A DNA stretch of 64,000 nucleotides from Deltaproteobacteria bacterium (lineage in GTDB: Bacteria > Myxococcota > Kuafuiibacteriia > Kuafuiibacteriales > Kuafuiibacteriaceae), in assembly GCA_016703535.1 (NCBI GenBank), contig JADJBV010000001.1:5508001-5572000 (forward strand), read 5' to 3'. This document shows, piece after piece, positions 53,784 to 60,788 of the stretch (position 1 is its first letter; each line of letters begins with the position of its first letter). A program made the translations under genes and the position numbers. The notes beneath the pieces are model-generated. The model saw only the letters and a program-made list of their open reading frames with translations. It did not search any database and was not told the origin of the DNA.

Positions 53784-54591
53784 TCCCGCTAGACTTCATC
53801 ACCGAATGGCGCGAGCGAGCGCCATGGGTGTTCGATCGCCAAGTCGAACAAGATCTCGTGATCTCTCGTGCCCTCGTCGAGCTCTTCTCGCGAAGTTCCA
53901 TCGGCGAGGCCCTCGCCTTCCGAGGCGGCACGGCGCTCTACAAGCTTCATCTGGTGCCCGCCGCTCGTTATTCGGAGGATATCGACCTGGTTCAGACCCG
54001 CCCTGGAGGCATCGGTGAGGTGCTCGACGCCATCCACGACGCCCTCGATCCGTGGCTTGGCAAGCCCAAATGGAAGCAGACCGAAGGCCGCGTAACGCTG
54101 AGTTACCGCTTTGAATCCGAAGAGGTTCCGCCCATCGGGCTGAAGCTGAAGATCGAGATCAACTCGCGCGAGCACTTCAGCGTCTACGGCCTCAAGACCA
54201 CCCCTTCGAGGTAAGATCGGGCTGGTTCAAGGGCGCCGCCGACCTGCGCACCTTCGAGCTCGACGAACTCCTCGGCACGAAACTCCGGGCGCTCTACCAG
54301 CGCAAGAAGGGACGCGACCTTTTTGACCTCAGCCTCGCGCTCCAGCGTCCCGACGTCTCGCCCGGGCGGGTGGCAGAGGTGTTCACCAAATACATGGAAG
54401 CCGATGGCTCGAAGGTGACGCGGGCCATGTTCGAGCAGAATCTCGCCCGCAAGAGGGATGACCCAACCTTCACCGCCGACCTGGCGCCCCTATTGGCAGC
54501 GGGCCAGACATGGGACCCTTCGGCGGCGTTGGACCGCGTGTCGGAAGCGCTGGTCTCACGACTGGAGGGCGAACCATGGAAGGGGGGATAG
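53780..54591 (+). pseudogene. abiEii: AbiEii-type nucleotidyltransferase toxin, frameshifted
   Basis: ATG 53780 overlaps the antitoxin stop. The first frame carries the toxin core: ALAFRGGTALYKLHLV with the GGT motif, RYSEDIDLV with catalytic aspartates and LKIEINSREHF. It meets TAA at 54212-54214 just after GLKTTPSR. One base back, the frame continues with the rest of the family: HPFEVRSGWFKGAADLRTF, ELDELLGTKLRALYQRKKG and RDLFDLSLAL, ending at 54591. Restoring one C near 54200 (AAGACC-AC to AAGACCCAC) joins them, so a 1-nt deletion in a C-run is the simplest cause. It may be real inactivation or a sequencing error. Confidence 0.85.
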
Positions 54592-54611
54592 ACCATACGG
54601 TGGCGTATGGT
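54592..54611. promoter_or_regulatory. perfect inverted repeat between convergent genes
   Basis: ACCATAC-N6-GTATGGT lies directly after the abiEii frame and before the end of the minus-strand RHH gene. Without a T-run it is not a classic terminator; it may be a bidirectional one or a protein-binding site. A related GACCATACGGCGGCGTATT occurs inside the gene at 52780. Confidence 0.4.
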
Positions 54612-54636
54612 GGATGCCAACATCGGGGGAGCGAGT

Positions 54637-54951
54637 TCAGCGACCCTGGCCAAGCATCAACCTCCGAAGGGTTGCGGTGGGCGCCGGCGGACACCGTAGC
54701 TCGGCCGCGATCCGAGCGAAGCTCTTGTCGTCCAGAACCAAGCGGGCGGGGAGCAGGGCCTCGTTGGGCAGCTCGGTCCAGGCCTCCACGAAGTCGAGCA
54801 GCGCCTGCTCTACCACGCCGTTCTCCTTCAGCCCGTGGCTCTCAATGAACCGATCGAGCCGCTCTTTGGTCGCAGCCGACACCGTGACGAAGATTCGCGA
54901 CTGACCACCGATCGGGAGAGGATAGGACTGCAAACCAACGAGGACTATCAA
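54637..54951 (-). CDS. ribbon-helix-helix-like small protein
   Basis: A TTG at 54951 gives 104 residues. After a short N-terminus, RIFVTVSAATKERLDRFIE and the following ENGVVEQALLDFVEAW have the strand-helix-helix layout of RHH antitoxins and repressors. The C-terminal 40 residues would contact a partner. It lies about 100 nt downstream of the kinase gene on the same strand and converges with abiEii. It might be the regulator of the kinase cluster or an orphan antitoxin; no adjacent RelE/PIN toxin is seen. The exact start is uncertain. Confidence 0.55.
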   Translation of the reverse strand: MIVLVGLQSYPLPIGGQSRIFVTVSAATKERLDRFIESHGLKENGVVEQALLDFVEAWTELPNEALLPARLVLDDKSFARIAAELRCPPAPTATLRRLMLGQGR

Positions 54952-55053
54952 AAAAGATCGGGCCAGCCAAAGTCATCGGCAGCGAGCGTCTCCTGGGGAA
55001 CGAGGACGCAGCCACTGCCGTTTGTCGGCGCCCTACTTGGCATTCGATCTGGG

Positions 55054-56253
55054 TCAAAAGGGAATGTCGCTGTCGTCCAATGGCGGAGGTTCGGCTTGCT
55101 CGTCGCCATCGTCCCTCTTCCTCATCTCGGCCTCAACGCGAACCTGGTTGGAGTCGATCCATTCAAATGCTCTGTCCGTTGGCACGATACCCTGGACCTC
55201 CTTGTCTTCGTACTCGCTGTACACGATCCTCTGCTCGAAAGTAATCATCCCGGCTTGCTCAAGCCGCCAAAGCGATAGCCGAAAGGCGAGGTCCTCCAGC
55301 CGAACAACTCTATCGAGTGACCAGCTGGTCGTGAAATCGTTGGGCATTGAGCACTTCGCAGCGATATGACCGAGCAAGTAAAAGTCGTCGCGTGTGAGTT
55401 CCCTCGCTGGCTTCGGGCTTGCTTCTTTGGCCAACTCGCCGGGCCTGTGCCTGCGACGGTCCGATCCAGAGGGCACGTCGACGTTCTGAAAGGTAGGAAG
55501 GATCTCAGCCACTGCCCTCCGCAGCTCGGTGATCGACGGGTAGCGCCGCCTCGCCGGAGAGGTCGCCCGCTCTACAATCGAGTCGAGGACTGCGAGTTTG
55601 GGCTCAACCGCAGCAAGGCTTTGGTAGTCTGTCGTGTCTGGGCGCTTGCGCGCAAACAGTTCGTACAGAATGACGCCGCAAGAGTAGACATCATGGAGTG
55701 GGCTGCGGGCCTTCGGGTCGATTTGGACCTCTGGCGGCATGTAGCCGAGCGAACCGGCCACCGTGCCGGTGGTCAGGCTCTGGGAATCGGCCTCATCGAA
55801 GGCGTACGCCAGCCCGAAGTCGAGCACGATGGGCTGCTGGTCCGAGCGGCGAACCAGGATATTGCTAGGCTTGAGGTCGCGGTGGAGCACGTCCTTGGCG
55901 TGGGCAAACTCGAGGCCCGCGGTGAACTCAAGGAAGGTCAGGAGGATCTGCTCCGGCGCCATCTCAGCCGCCGCATCGCGTAGGTTCTTGCCTTCGATCA
56001 GCTGCATCACCAGGAACGGTCGATCGTGCTGGTCCACGCCAGCATCGAAGAACTGGACGATCGCTCGGTGCTGAAGCCCTGCCAACACCCGCGCTTCTCG
56101 AGAGAAGCGCTTGGCGGCCTTTTCTGGTTTGGCATTGAAGCTCGGTTCGAGGATCTTGAGCGCAAAGACGAAGGCGTCGTCGCCGGATTGCCGCCGCGAG
56201 GCCCGGTAGACAGTCCCGAATCCGCCGCGGCCGATTTGTGGACCAAGGACTAT
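55054..56253 (-). CDS. Ser/Thr kinase with C-terminal wHTH and SSB-type tail
   Basis: The kinase frame is intact from the glycine loop IGRGGFGTVYRA, through VFALKIL, LHRDLKPSNIL, VLDFGLAYA and GSLGYMPPE. No ATG, GTG, TTG or CTG lies between the in-frame TGA at 56263-56265 and that loop. The only plausible initiator is ATA at 56253, overlapping the TAG of the upstream gene. A GTG at 56088 would remove the loop. After the kinase domain a linker leads to a winged-helix-like region (about 270-360: LSLWRLEQAGMITFEQ, GIVPTDRAFEWI). The last residues, PPPLDDSDIPF, end exactly like the SSB C-terminal tip (DDDIPF). With an ATA start, 399 residues. Confidence 0.8.
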   Translation of the reverse strand: MVLGPQIGRGGFGTVYRASRRQSGDDAFVFALKILEPSFNAKPEKAAKRFSREARVLAGLQHRAIVQFFDAGVDQHDRPFLVMQLIEGKNLRDAAAEMAPEQILLTFLEFTAGLEFAHAKDVLHRDLKPSNILVRRSDQQPIVLDFGLAYAFDEADSQSLTTGTVAGSLGYMPPEVQIDPKARSPLHDVYSCGVILYELFARKRPDTTDYQSLAAVEPKLAVLDSIVERATSPARRRYPSITELRRAVAEILPTFQNVDVPSGSDRRRHRPGELAKEASPKPARELTRDDFYLLGHIAAKCSMPNDFTTSWSLDRVVRLEDLAFRLSLWRLEQAGMITFEQRIVYSEYEDKEVQGIVPTDRAFEWIDSNQVRVEAEMRKRDDGDEQAEPPPLDDSDIPF

Positions 56254-56696
56254 CCGTGGAAGTCAGAGGATGCGGTCGGCTGAGGCGAGTCCTGAACCAG
56301 GAGGATGGTGCTGCCCTGTGTCCGAACGAGGTTCGGAGGCTCCACGGCGAGCGGCACCTGGTACGCCTTGAGGACCGCATTGAGGTTCTCTGCTGAGGGT
56401 ACGGACACCCCTGTCTTGGAGAGATCGTCGACGACGCTCCAGAACGAGTCGGCGAAGGCGGCGGCGTCGGCCTTGGCCTCGCCCATCAACTCCTCCAAGT
56501 CGCTCTCGGCCCAGCTATAGCTGCTGCTCACGGCCGTTCCGCCAAAGGCTCGCTTGAATCGCTCGAGAACAGCCTGGGGACTCTTGTGACTTGCTGCAAG
56601 CTTGATTGCGAGCTGGAGTAACGCGTCTAGCGCGCGATCCGACAGCACGATTCCACTACCCTCGAACCTCCACTTCTCCGGGTATGAAAGCCCCAC
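56250..56696 (-). CDS. small protein resembling Abi-type N-terminal domain
   Basis: GTG 56696 is chosen; a TTG at 56732 would add 12 residues without hydrophobic or charged pattern. About 148 residues with SDRALDALLQLAIKLAASHK, a central SYSWAESDLEELMGEA, SFWSVVDDL and a late VPSAENLNAVLKAYQVPL and PPNLV. From memory this pattern resembles the AbiJ-type N-terminal domain (NTD3) attached to conflict-system effectors; I could not test it. Here it is a separate frame that stops within the start region of the kinase, so it may be coupled to it or be its frameshifted N-terminal domain. No signal or membrane helix. Confidence 0.55.
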   Translation of the reverse strand: MGLSYPEKWRFEGSGIVLSDRALDALLQLAIKLAASHKSPQAVLERFKRAFGGTAVSSSYSWAESDLEELMGEAKADAAAFADSFWSVVDDLSKTGVSVPSAENLNAVLKAYQVPLAVEPPNLVRTQGSTILLVQDSPQPTASSDFHG

Positions 56697-56726
56697 ACTC
56701 CGGAGGATCGGGGGAGCCGGACAATG

Positions 56727-56751
56727 GGTCAAGGGGCCTAAATTTGGTCAA
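56727..56751 (-). promoter_or_regulatory. repeated TTGACC boxes before Abi-like gene
   Basis: On the minus strand TTGACC occurs twice, 19 bp apart, about 30-55 nt before the GTG at 56696. Either could be a -35 box or the pair an operator; a convincing -10 is not visible. Confidence 0.3.
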
Positions 56752-56866
56752 TGCGCATGAGACCGCTCACCACGCATACTCCCGCTTCCAGACGGGCTGC
56801 CTTCGTTCGTTCCACCCTAGACTCGAGCAGCCATTTTCCTGGACGCGATCGGCTCTATTCCCGGCC

Positions 56867-57640
56867 TCAGGCAGCGCGGGGGCGCCGAGCCTCGAGCTCT
56901 CGCGCGAGCTGGATGTAGCTCTGGGAGCCGCGGCTGGCGAGATCGTAGAGGATGCAAGGGAGGCCGTGGGAGGGGGCCTCGCTGAGGCGGATGTTCCGCG
57001 GGATCATGGTCTCGAAGACCTTGTCGGCGAAGTAACCTCGGACCTCGGTCACCACTTGGCCGGACAGGTTGTTCCGGGGATCGTACATGGTGAAGACGAT
57101 GCCTTCGATCTGGAGCTGGGGGTTGAGGCTGTCCCGGACCAACTCGATGGTCTCGATCAACTTCGAGAGGCCTTCCATCGCGTAGTACTCGCACTGGACC
57201 GGGATCAGGACCGAGTCGGCGGCGGTCAGGCCGTTGATGGTCAACAGGTCGAGGGAGGGCGGGCAGTCGACCACGATGTAGTCGTACTGATCGCGGATCG
57301 GGGCGATGATGTCCTTGAGCCGGGAGTGGGCTTGCTCCAGGTTGGCCAACTCCAAGGAGGCGCCGGCCAGGTCTTTGGTGGCGGGGGCGACGAAGAGCTT
57401 GTCCAGACCGGTCGGGCGGATGACGTCGGCCAGGGGCACGTCGCCGATCAGGGTGTTGTAGACCCCGGAGGTCACCTCCCGCATGGGGACCCCGACCCCA
57501 CTCGAGGCGTTCCCCTGGGGATCGAAGTCGAGGAGCAGCACCTTACGGCCGTCGGCGGCCAAAGAAGCGCCCAAATTGACCGCGGTGGTGGTCTTGCCGA
57601 CCCCGCCCTTCTGATTCGCGATGGCGATGACGCGGCTCAT
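56867..57640 (-). CDS. parA: ParA/Soj chromosome partitioning ATPase
   Basis: ATG 57640, preceded by GAGG in ACCGAGGTCCCC, is preferred over 57685. The 257-residue protein has the deviant Walker A NQKGGVGKTTTAVNLG, a DFDPQGNASSG switch, VDCPPSLDLLT and QCEYYAMEGLSKL. These are standard for chromosomal ParA/Soj, which binds DNA nonspecifically as an ATP dimer and segregates ParB-parS complexes. No parB or parS cluster is seen alongside, so an orphan ParA for another cargo is possible. It is divergent from etfB across 143 nt. Confidence 0.9.
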   Translation of the reverse strand: MSRVIAIANQKGGVGKTTTAVNLGASLAADGRKVLLLDFDPQGNASSGVGVPMREVTSGVYNTLIGDVPLADVIRPTGLDKLFVAPATKDLAGASLELANLEQAHSRLKDIIAPIRDQYDYIVVDCPPSLDLLTINGLTAADSVLIPVQCEYYAMEGLSKLIETIELVRDSLNPQLQIEGIVFTMYDPRNNLSGQVVTEVRGYFADKVFETMIPRNIRLSEAPSHGLPCILYDLASRGSQSYIQLARELEARRPRAA

Positions 57641-57688
57641 GGGGACCTCGGTCGGGCGGTAACACGCGCGGCTCGCGAATCGCAATGG

Positions 57689-57718
57689 TTGACACGCGAG
57701 TCAGCGGGTGGCTATGCC
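57689..57718 (+). promoter_or_regulatory. probable sigma-70 promoter of etfBA
   Basis: TTGACA (57689-57694), 18-nt spacer, TATGCC (57713-57718), in the divergent parA-etfB gap. The etfB ribosome binding site AGGAGGT (57770-57776) follows with 7 nt to the ATG at 57784, which also settles that start over the GTG at 57775. Confidence 0.55.
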
Positions 57719-57783
57719 GGCCGGGACAAGACTGACACGGTGCGCCAATCCTGGGCGTGCCAGGAAGATAGGAGGTGGCCCCC

Positions 57784-58572
57784 ATGAAGATCCTCGTCAC
57801 CGTCAAGCGGGTTACGGACTACGAACGGAAGGTGAAGATCTCGCCCGACGGTCTCAGCCTCGTGACCGAAGGCATGAACTTCGTTCCCAACCCCTTTGAC
57901 GAGATCGCCGTCGAAGAAGCCCTGCGCCTGCAAAAAGCCCACGGCGGAGAGGTCGTGGTCATCAGCATCGGCCACAAAGACGCCTCCAAAGAGATCCGGC
58001 AGGCCCTGGCCATGGGCGCGGATCGCGGCATCCACGTGATCGCCGAAGAGCTCGATCCCGACGCGGTGGCGCGCCTCTTGATGAAGATCGTCGAGGAAGA
58101 GAAGCCCGAGTTGGTGATCATGGGCAAGCAGGCCACCGACGACGACGCCAACCAGGCGGGCCAGCTCTTGGCCGGTTACCTGGGCTGGCCCCAGGCGACC
58201 TTCGCCAGCAAAGTTGAAGGCCTCGACTCCGAGGCCGAAAAGGCCCAGACCCCCGGCGTGGTCATCGCGGGCGGTGAAGCCACGGTGATCCGCGAGATCG
58301 ACGGCGGTCTGGAGACCCTGAAGCTGAAGCTCCCGGCGATCGTCACCACCGACTTGCGCCTCAACCACCCGCGCTTCGCCTCGTTGCCCGGGATCATGAA
58401 GGCCAAGAAGAAGCCGATCAAAGAGGTCCCGGTGGCCTCCTTCGGCGTCGACATCACCCCCAAGGTCCGCAACGTGAAGTACGCCGAGCCGCCCGCCCGC
58501 AAGGCCGGCGTCAAGGTGGCCGACGTGGCCGAGTTGGTGAACAAGCTCAAGACGGAAGCGAAGGTGATCTGA
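57784..58572 (+). CDS. etfB: electron transfer flavoprotein subunit beta
   Basis: ATG 57784 with a strong AGGAGGT; 262 residues. The N-terminus MKILVTVKRVTDYERKVKIS and NPFDEIAVEEALRL, VVVISIG, and ADRGIHV match EtfB. VIMGKQATDDDANQAGQLLA is the AMP-site/ETF signature, followed by VIREIDGGLETLKLKLPAIVTT. It forms a heterodimer with EtfA that carries electrons from acyl-CoA and other dehydrogenases to the quinone pool. Immediately followed by etfA. Nothing indicates the bifurcating type with certainty. Confidence 0.95.
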   Translation: MKILVTVKRVTDYERKVKISPDGLSLVTEGMNFVPNPFDEIAVEEALRLQKAHGGEVVVISIGHKDASKEIRQALAMGADRGIHVIAEELDPDAVARLLMKIVEEEKPELVIMGKQATDDDANQAGQLLAGYLGWPQATFASKVEGLDSEAEKAQTPGVVIAGGEATVIREIDGGLETLKLKLPAIVTTDLRLNHPRFASLPGIMKAKKKPIKEVPVASFGVDITPKVRNVKYAEPPARKAGVKVADVAELVNKLKTEAKVI

Positions 58573-58573
58573 G

Positions 58574-59527
58574 ATGTCCAACGTACTCGTCGTTGCCGAA
58601 GTGTTCGAAGGTGCCTTGAAGAAGGCGACCTTGACCGCCGTGACCTTTGCCCGAGACGCGGCCCAACGCACCGGTGGCCAGGTCCACGCGGTGGTCATCG
58701 GCCAAAACGTCGGCGCCGCCGCCGAAGAGCTGGCGGGTTATGTCGCCGCCGTTCACGTTGCCGATCAGGCGGCTTTGGCTCAGCCGACCGCCGAGGCCTA
58801 CGCCAAGGTGATCGCGGCCGCCGCCAAGGCCTGTAGCGCCGCGGTGGTCACCGCCGCCGCGACCGCCCAGGGCAAAGATGTGTTGCCCCGGACCGCCGCG
58901 TTGCTCGGGGCCGGCATGGCCTCGGACGTGCTTGGTTTTGCCGGGCCCGAGGGCTTTCAGCTGCGCCGACCCATTCAAGCGGGCAACGTGATCGCCACCG
59001 TCGAGGTGACGACCGCGGTGAAGGTGGTCTCCACCCGCCCGACCGAGTTCGAGGCCGCCAAGGCCACCGGCAGCAAGGGCACCGTGGCCCCGCTGGCGGT
59101 CGACGTCGGCGCGGTCGGCACCAGCTACGTGAAGTTTGCCAAGGTCACCTCCGAGCGGCCCGAGCTCACCGACGCCCGGGTGGTGGTGTCTGGGGGTCGC
59201 GGCCTGAAGGAGGCCGTGAACTTCGGCAAGTTGATCGAGCCCCTGGCCGACAAGCTGAAGGCCGCCATCGGGGCCAGCCGAGCGGTGGTGGATGCGGGTT
59301 GGGTGCCCAACGACATGCAGGTCGGTCAGACCGGCAAGGTGGTGGCCCCGGATCTGTACATCGCGGTCGGCATCTCCGGCGCGATCCAGCACGTGGCCGG
59401 CATGAAGGGCAGCAAGACCATCGTGGCGATCAACAAAGACGCCGAAGCTCCGATCTTCCAGGTCGCCGACTACGGCCTGGTGGCGGACCTCTTCAAGGTG
59501 GTCCCCGAGCTGACCGAGAAGCTCTAG
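58574..59527 (+). CDS. etfA: electron transfer flavoprotein subunit alpha
   Basis: ATG 58574, one base after the etfB stop; 317 residues. The C-terminal FAD domain is complete: VVSGGRGLKEAVNFGKLIEP, SRAVVDAGWVPNDMQVGQTG, PDLYIAVGISGAIQHVAGM and AINKDAEAPIFQVADYGLV. The N-terminal adenine-nucleotide-like fold includes AAVHVADQAAL. The last six residues ELTEKL and their DNA recur exactly at the end of the ParA-like gene at 61777. That marks the 3' end of etfA as the edge of an inserted cassette. The gene itself is intact. Confidence 0.95.
   Translation: MSNVLVVAEVFEGALKKATLTAVTFARDAAQRTGGQVHAVVIGQNVGAAAEELAGYVAAVHVADQAALAQPTAEAYAKVIAAAAKACSAAVVTAAATAQGKDVLPRTAALLGAGMASDVLGFAGPEGFQLRRPIQAGNVIATVEVTTAVKVVSTRPTEFEAAKATGSKGTVAPLAVDVGAVGTSYVKFAKVTSERPELTDARVVVSGGRGLKEAVNFGKLIEPLADKLKAAIGASRAVVDAGWVPNDMQVGQTGKVVAPDLYIAVGISGAIQHVAGMKGSKTIVAINKDAEAPIFQVADYGLVADLFKVVPELTEKL
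59506..59526 (+). repeat. 21-bp direct repeat / candidate attL in etfA 3' end
   Basis: The last 21 bases of the etfA reading frame up to TA of its stop (CGAGCTGACC ... AGCTCTA) are identical to 61756-61776. The pair brackets the two-gene AlbA_2/ParA-like cassette, as att sites do when an element integrates into a gene's 3' end and restores it. Confidence 0.65.
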
Positions 59528-59597
59528 GCCGCTGTTGCCCGAGTGGTGACGGCCTCACCCTTGATGACCGGGTCCGTCAGAGAGTAACCTCCCTTTG

Positions 59598-60788
59598 GTG
59601 CTGCCCGACGATGAGCTGGAGCGGCTAGCGTTTGACCTCGAATCGGATCGGGTCGAACGCAAAGAGTCCCTGGCAGGTGGGTCGCGGGACCGAGTCGCCC
59701 AGGCGGTCTGTGCGTTTGCCAACGATCTCCCGGGCCATCGAGCCCCCGGATTGGTGGTGATCGGCCTTCGCGACGACCTCTCTCCATCTGGGTTCGTGGT
59801 GACCGATCAGGCCCTGCTGACACTCGGCGCCATCCGGAGCGATGGCAACATCCTGCCGCTACCGACGATGACGGTCGTGCGCCGACAGCTGCGCGGGCAA
59901 GACCTGGCGTTGGTGCTCGTAGAGCCGTCCCGGGACACGCCGGTTCGATACGACGGGCGCGTATGGATTCGAGTTGGGCCGCGCCGGGCGATCGCCAGTC
60001 GGGACGAGGAACGGATCCTGACCGAAAGGCGTCAGTCGGCGGAGCTGCCCTTCGACCGACGCACGGCTTCTGGCGCCGACTTGACATCCCTGGACCTCGA
60101 CTTCTTCAGGAACACCTACTTGCCAGCGGCGGTGGCCGAGGAGGTCGTCGCCGAGAACGGGCGACCGATCGAGCACCAACTCGCGGGGCTTCGGCTGATC
60201 GGGCCTTCGGGCGAGCCGACCTACGCCGGGCTGCTTTTACTCGGCAAGGACCCCCAAGCGACGCTGCCAGGGGCTTATCTGACCTTCGTACGCTTCGCTG
60301 GCACCACGCTGGATGCGCCGATCGTCGACCAGAAACAGCTCACCGGCCGGGTCGGTGAGGTTCTGCGAGAAGCAGACATCCTCGCTCGACTCAATGTGCA
60401 GGTCGCGACGACGATTGCAGGAACGACGACCGAACAGCGCCGTCCCGACTATCCAGAGACGGCGATCCAGCAGCTCGTGAGGAACGCGGTGCTCCACCGC
60501 AGCTACGAGATCAGCGCTCCAGTGTTGTGGTATTGGTTCACTGACCACCTGGAGATCCACAGCCCCGGTGGACTCTACGGCCGCGTGACGCCCGAGAACT
60601 TCGGGCAACGCGGCATCACCGAGTATCGCAACCCGGGCCTCGCCGAAGGCCTCCGGCACTTGGGGTTCGTCCAAAGGTTCGGCTGGGGCATCCAAAACGC
60701 GAGAAAAGCCTGCGAAATCAATGGGAATCCACCCCCAGGATTTACGTTCGCCCCCTCCCAAATGTTGGTGGAGATCCGCTCCCGATGA
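59598..60788 (+). CDS. Schlafen/AlbA_2-type ATP-binding protein
   Basis: GTG 59598 (TTG 59595 just before it), about 396 residues. The N-terminal AlbA_2/Schlafen-like domain (about 1-125) shows RVERKESLAGGSRDRVAQAV, FANDLPG and VVIGLRDD. The C-terminal half carries a GHKL-ATPase-like module with LVRNAVLHRSYE (N box), LEIHSPGGLYGRV (G1 box) and FGQRGITEYRNPGLAE, as in the RecG-like or ATP-dependent regulators of this family. The stop overlaps the ParA-like start by 4 nt, so the two are one operon. Such pairs occur in accessory and defence regions; the role of this one is unknown. Confidence 0.82.
   Translation: MLPDDELERLAFDLESDRVERKESLAGGSRDRVAQAVCAFANDLPGHRAPGLVVIGLRDDLSPSGFVVTDQALLTLGAIRSDGNILPLPTMTVVRRQLRGQDLALVLVEPSRDTPVRYDGRVWIRVGPRRAIASRDEERILTERRQSAELPFDRRTASGADLTSLDLDFFRNTYLPAAVAEEVVAENGRPIEHQLAGLRLIGPSGEPTYAGLLLLGKDPQATLPGAYLTFVRFAGTTLDAPIVDQKQLTGRVGEVLREADILARLNVQVATTIAGTTTEQRRPDYPETAIQQLVRNAVLHRSYEISAPVLWYWFTDHLEIHSPGGLYGRVTPENFGQRGITEYRNPGLAEGLRHLGFVQRFGWGIQNARKACEINGNPPPGFTFAPSQMLVEIRSR

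Noticed and set aside
56606..57787. 393-residue plus-strand open frame across the parA region
   Set aside because: Antisense to a canonical ParA on the minus strand and interrupts the etfB promoter; no coding signature.
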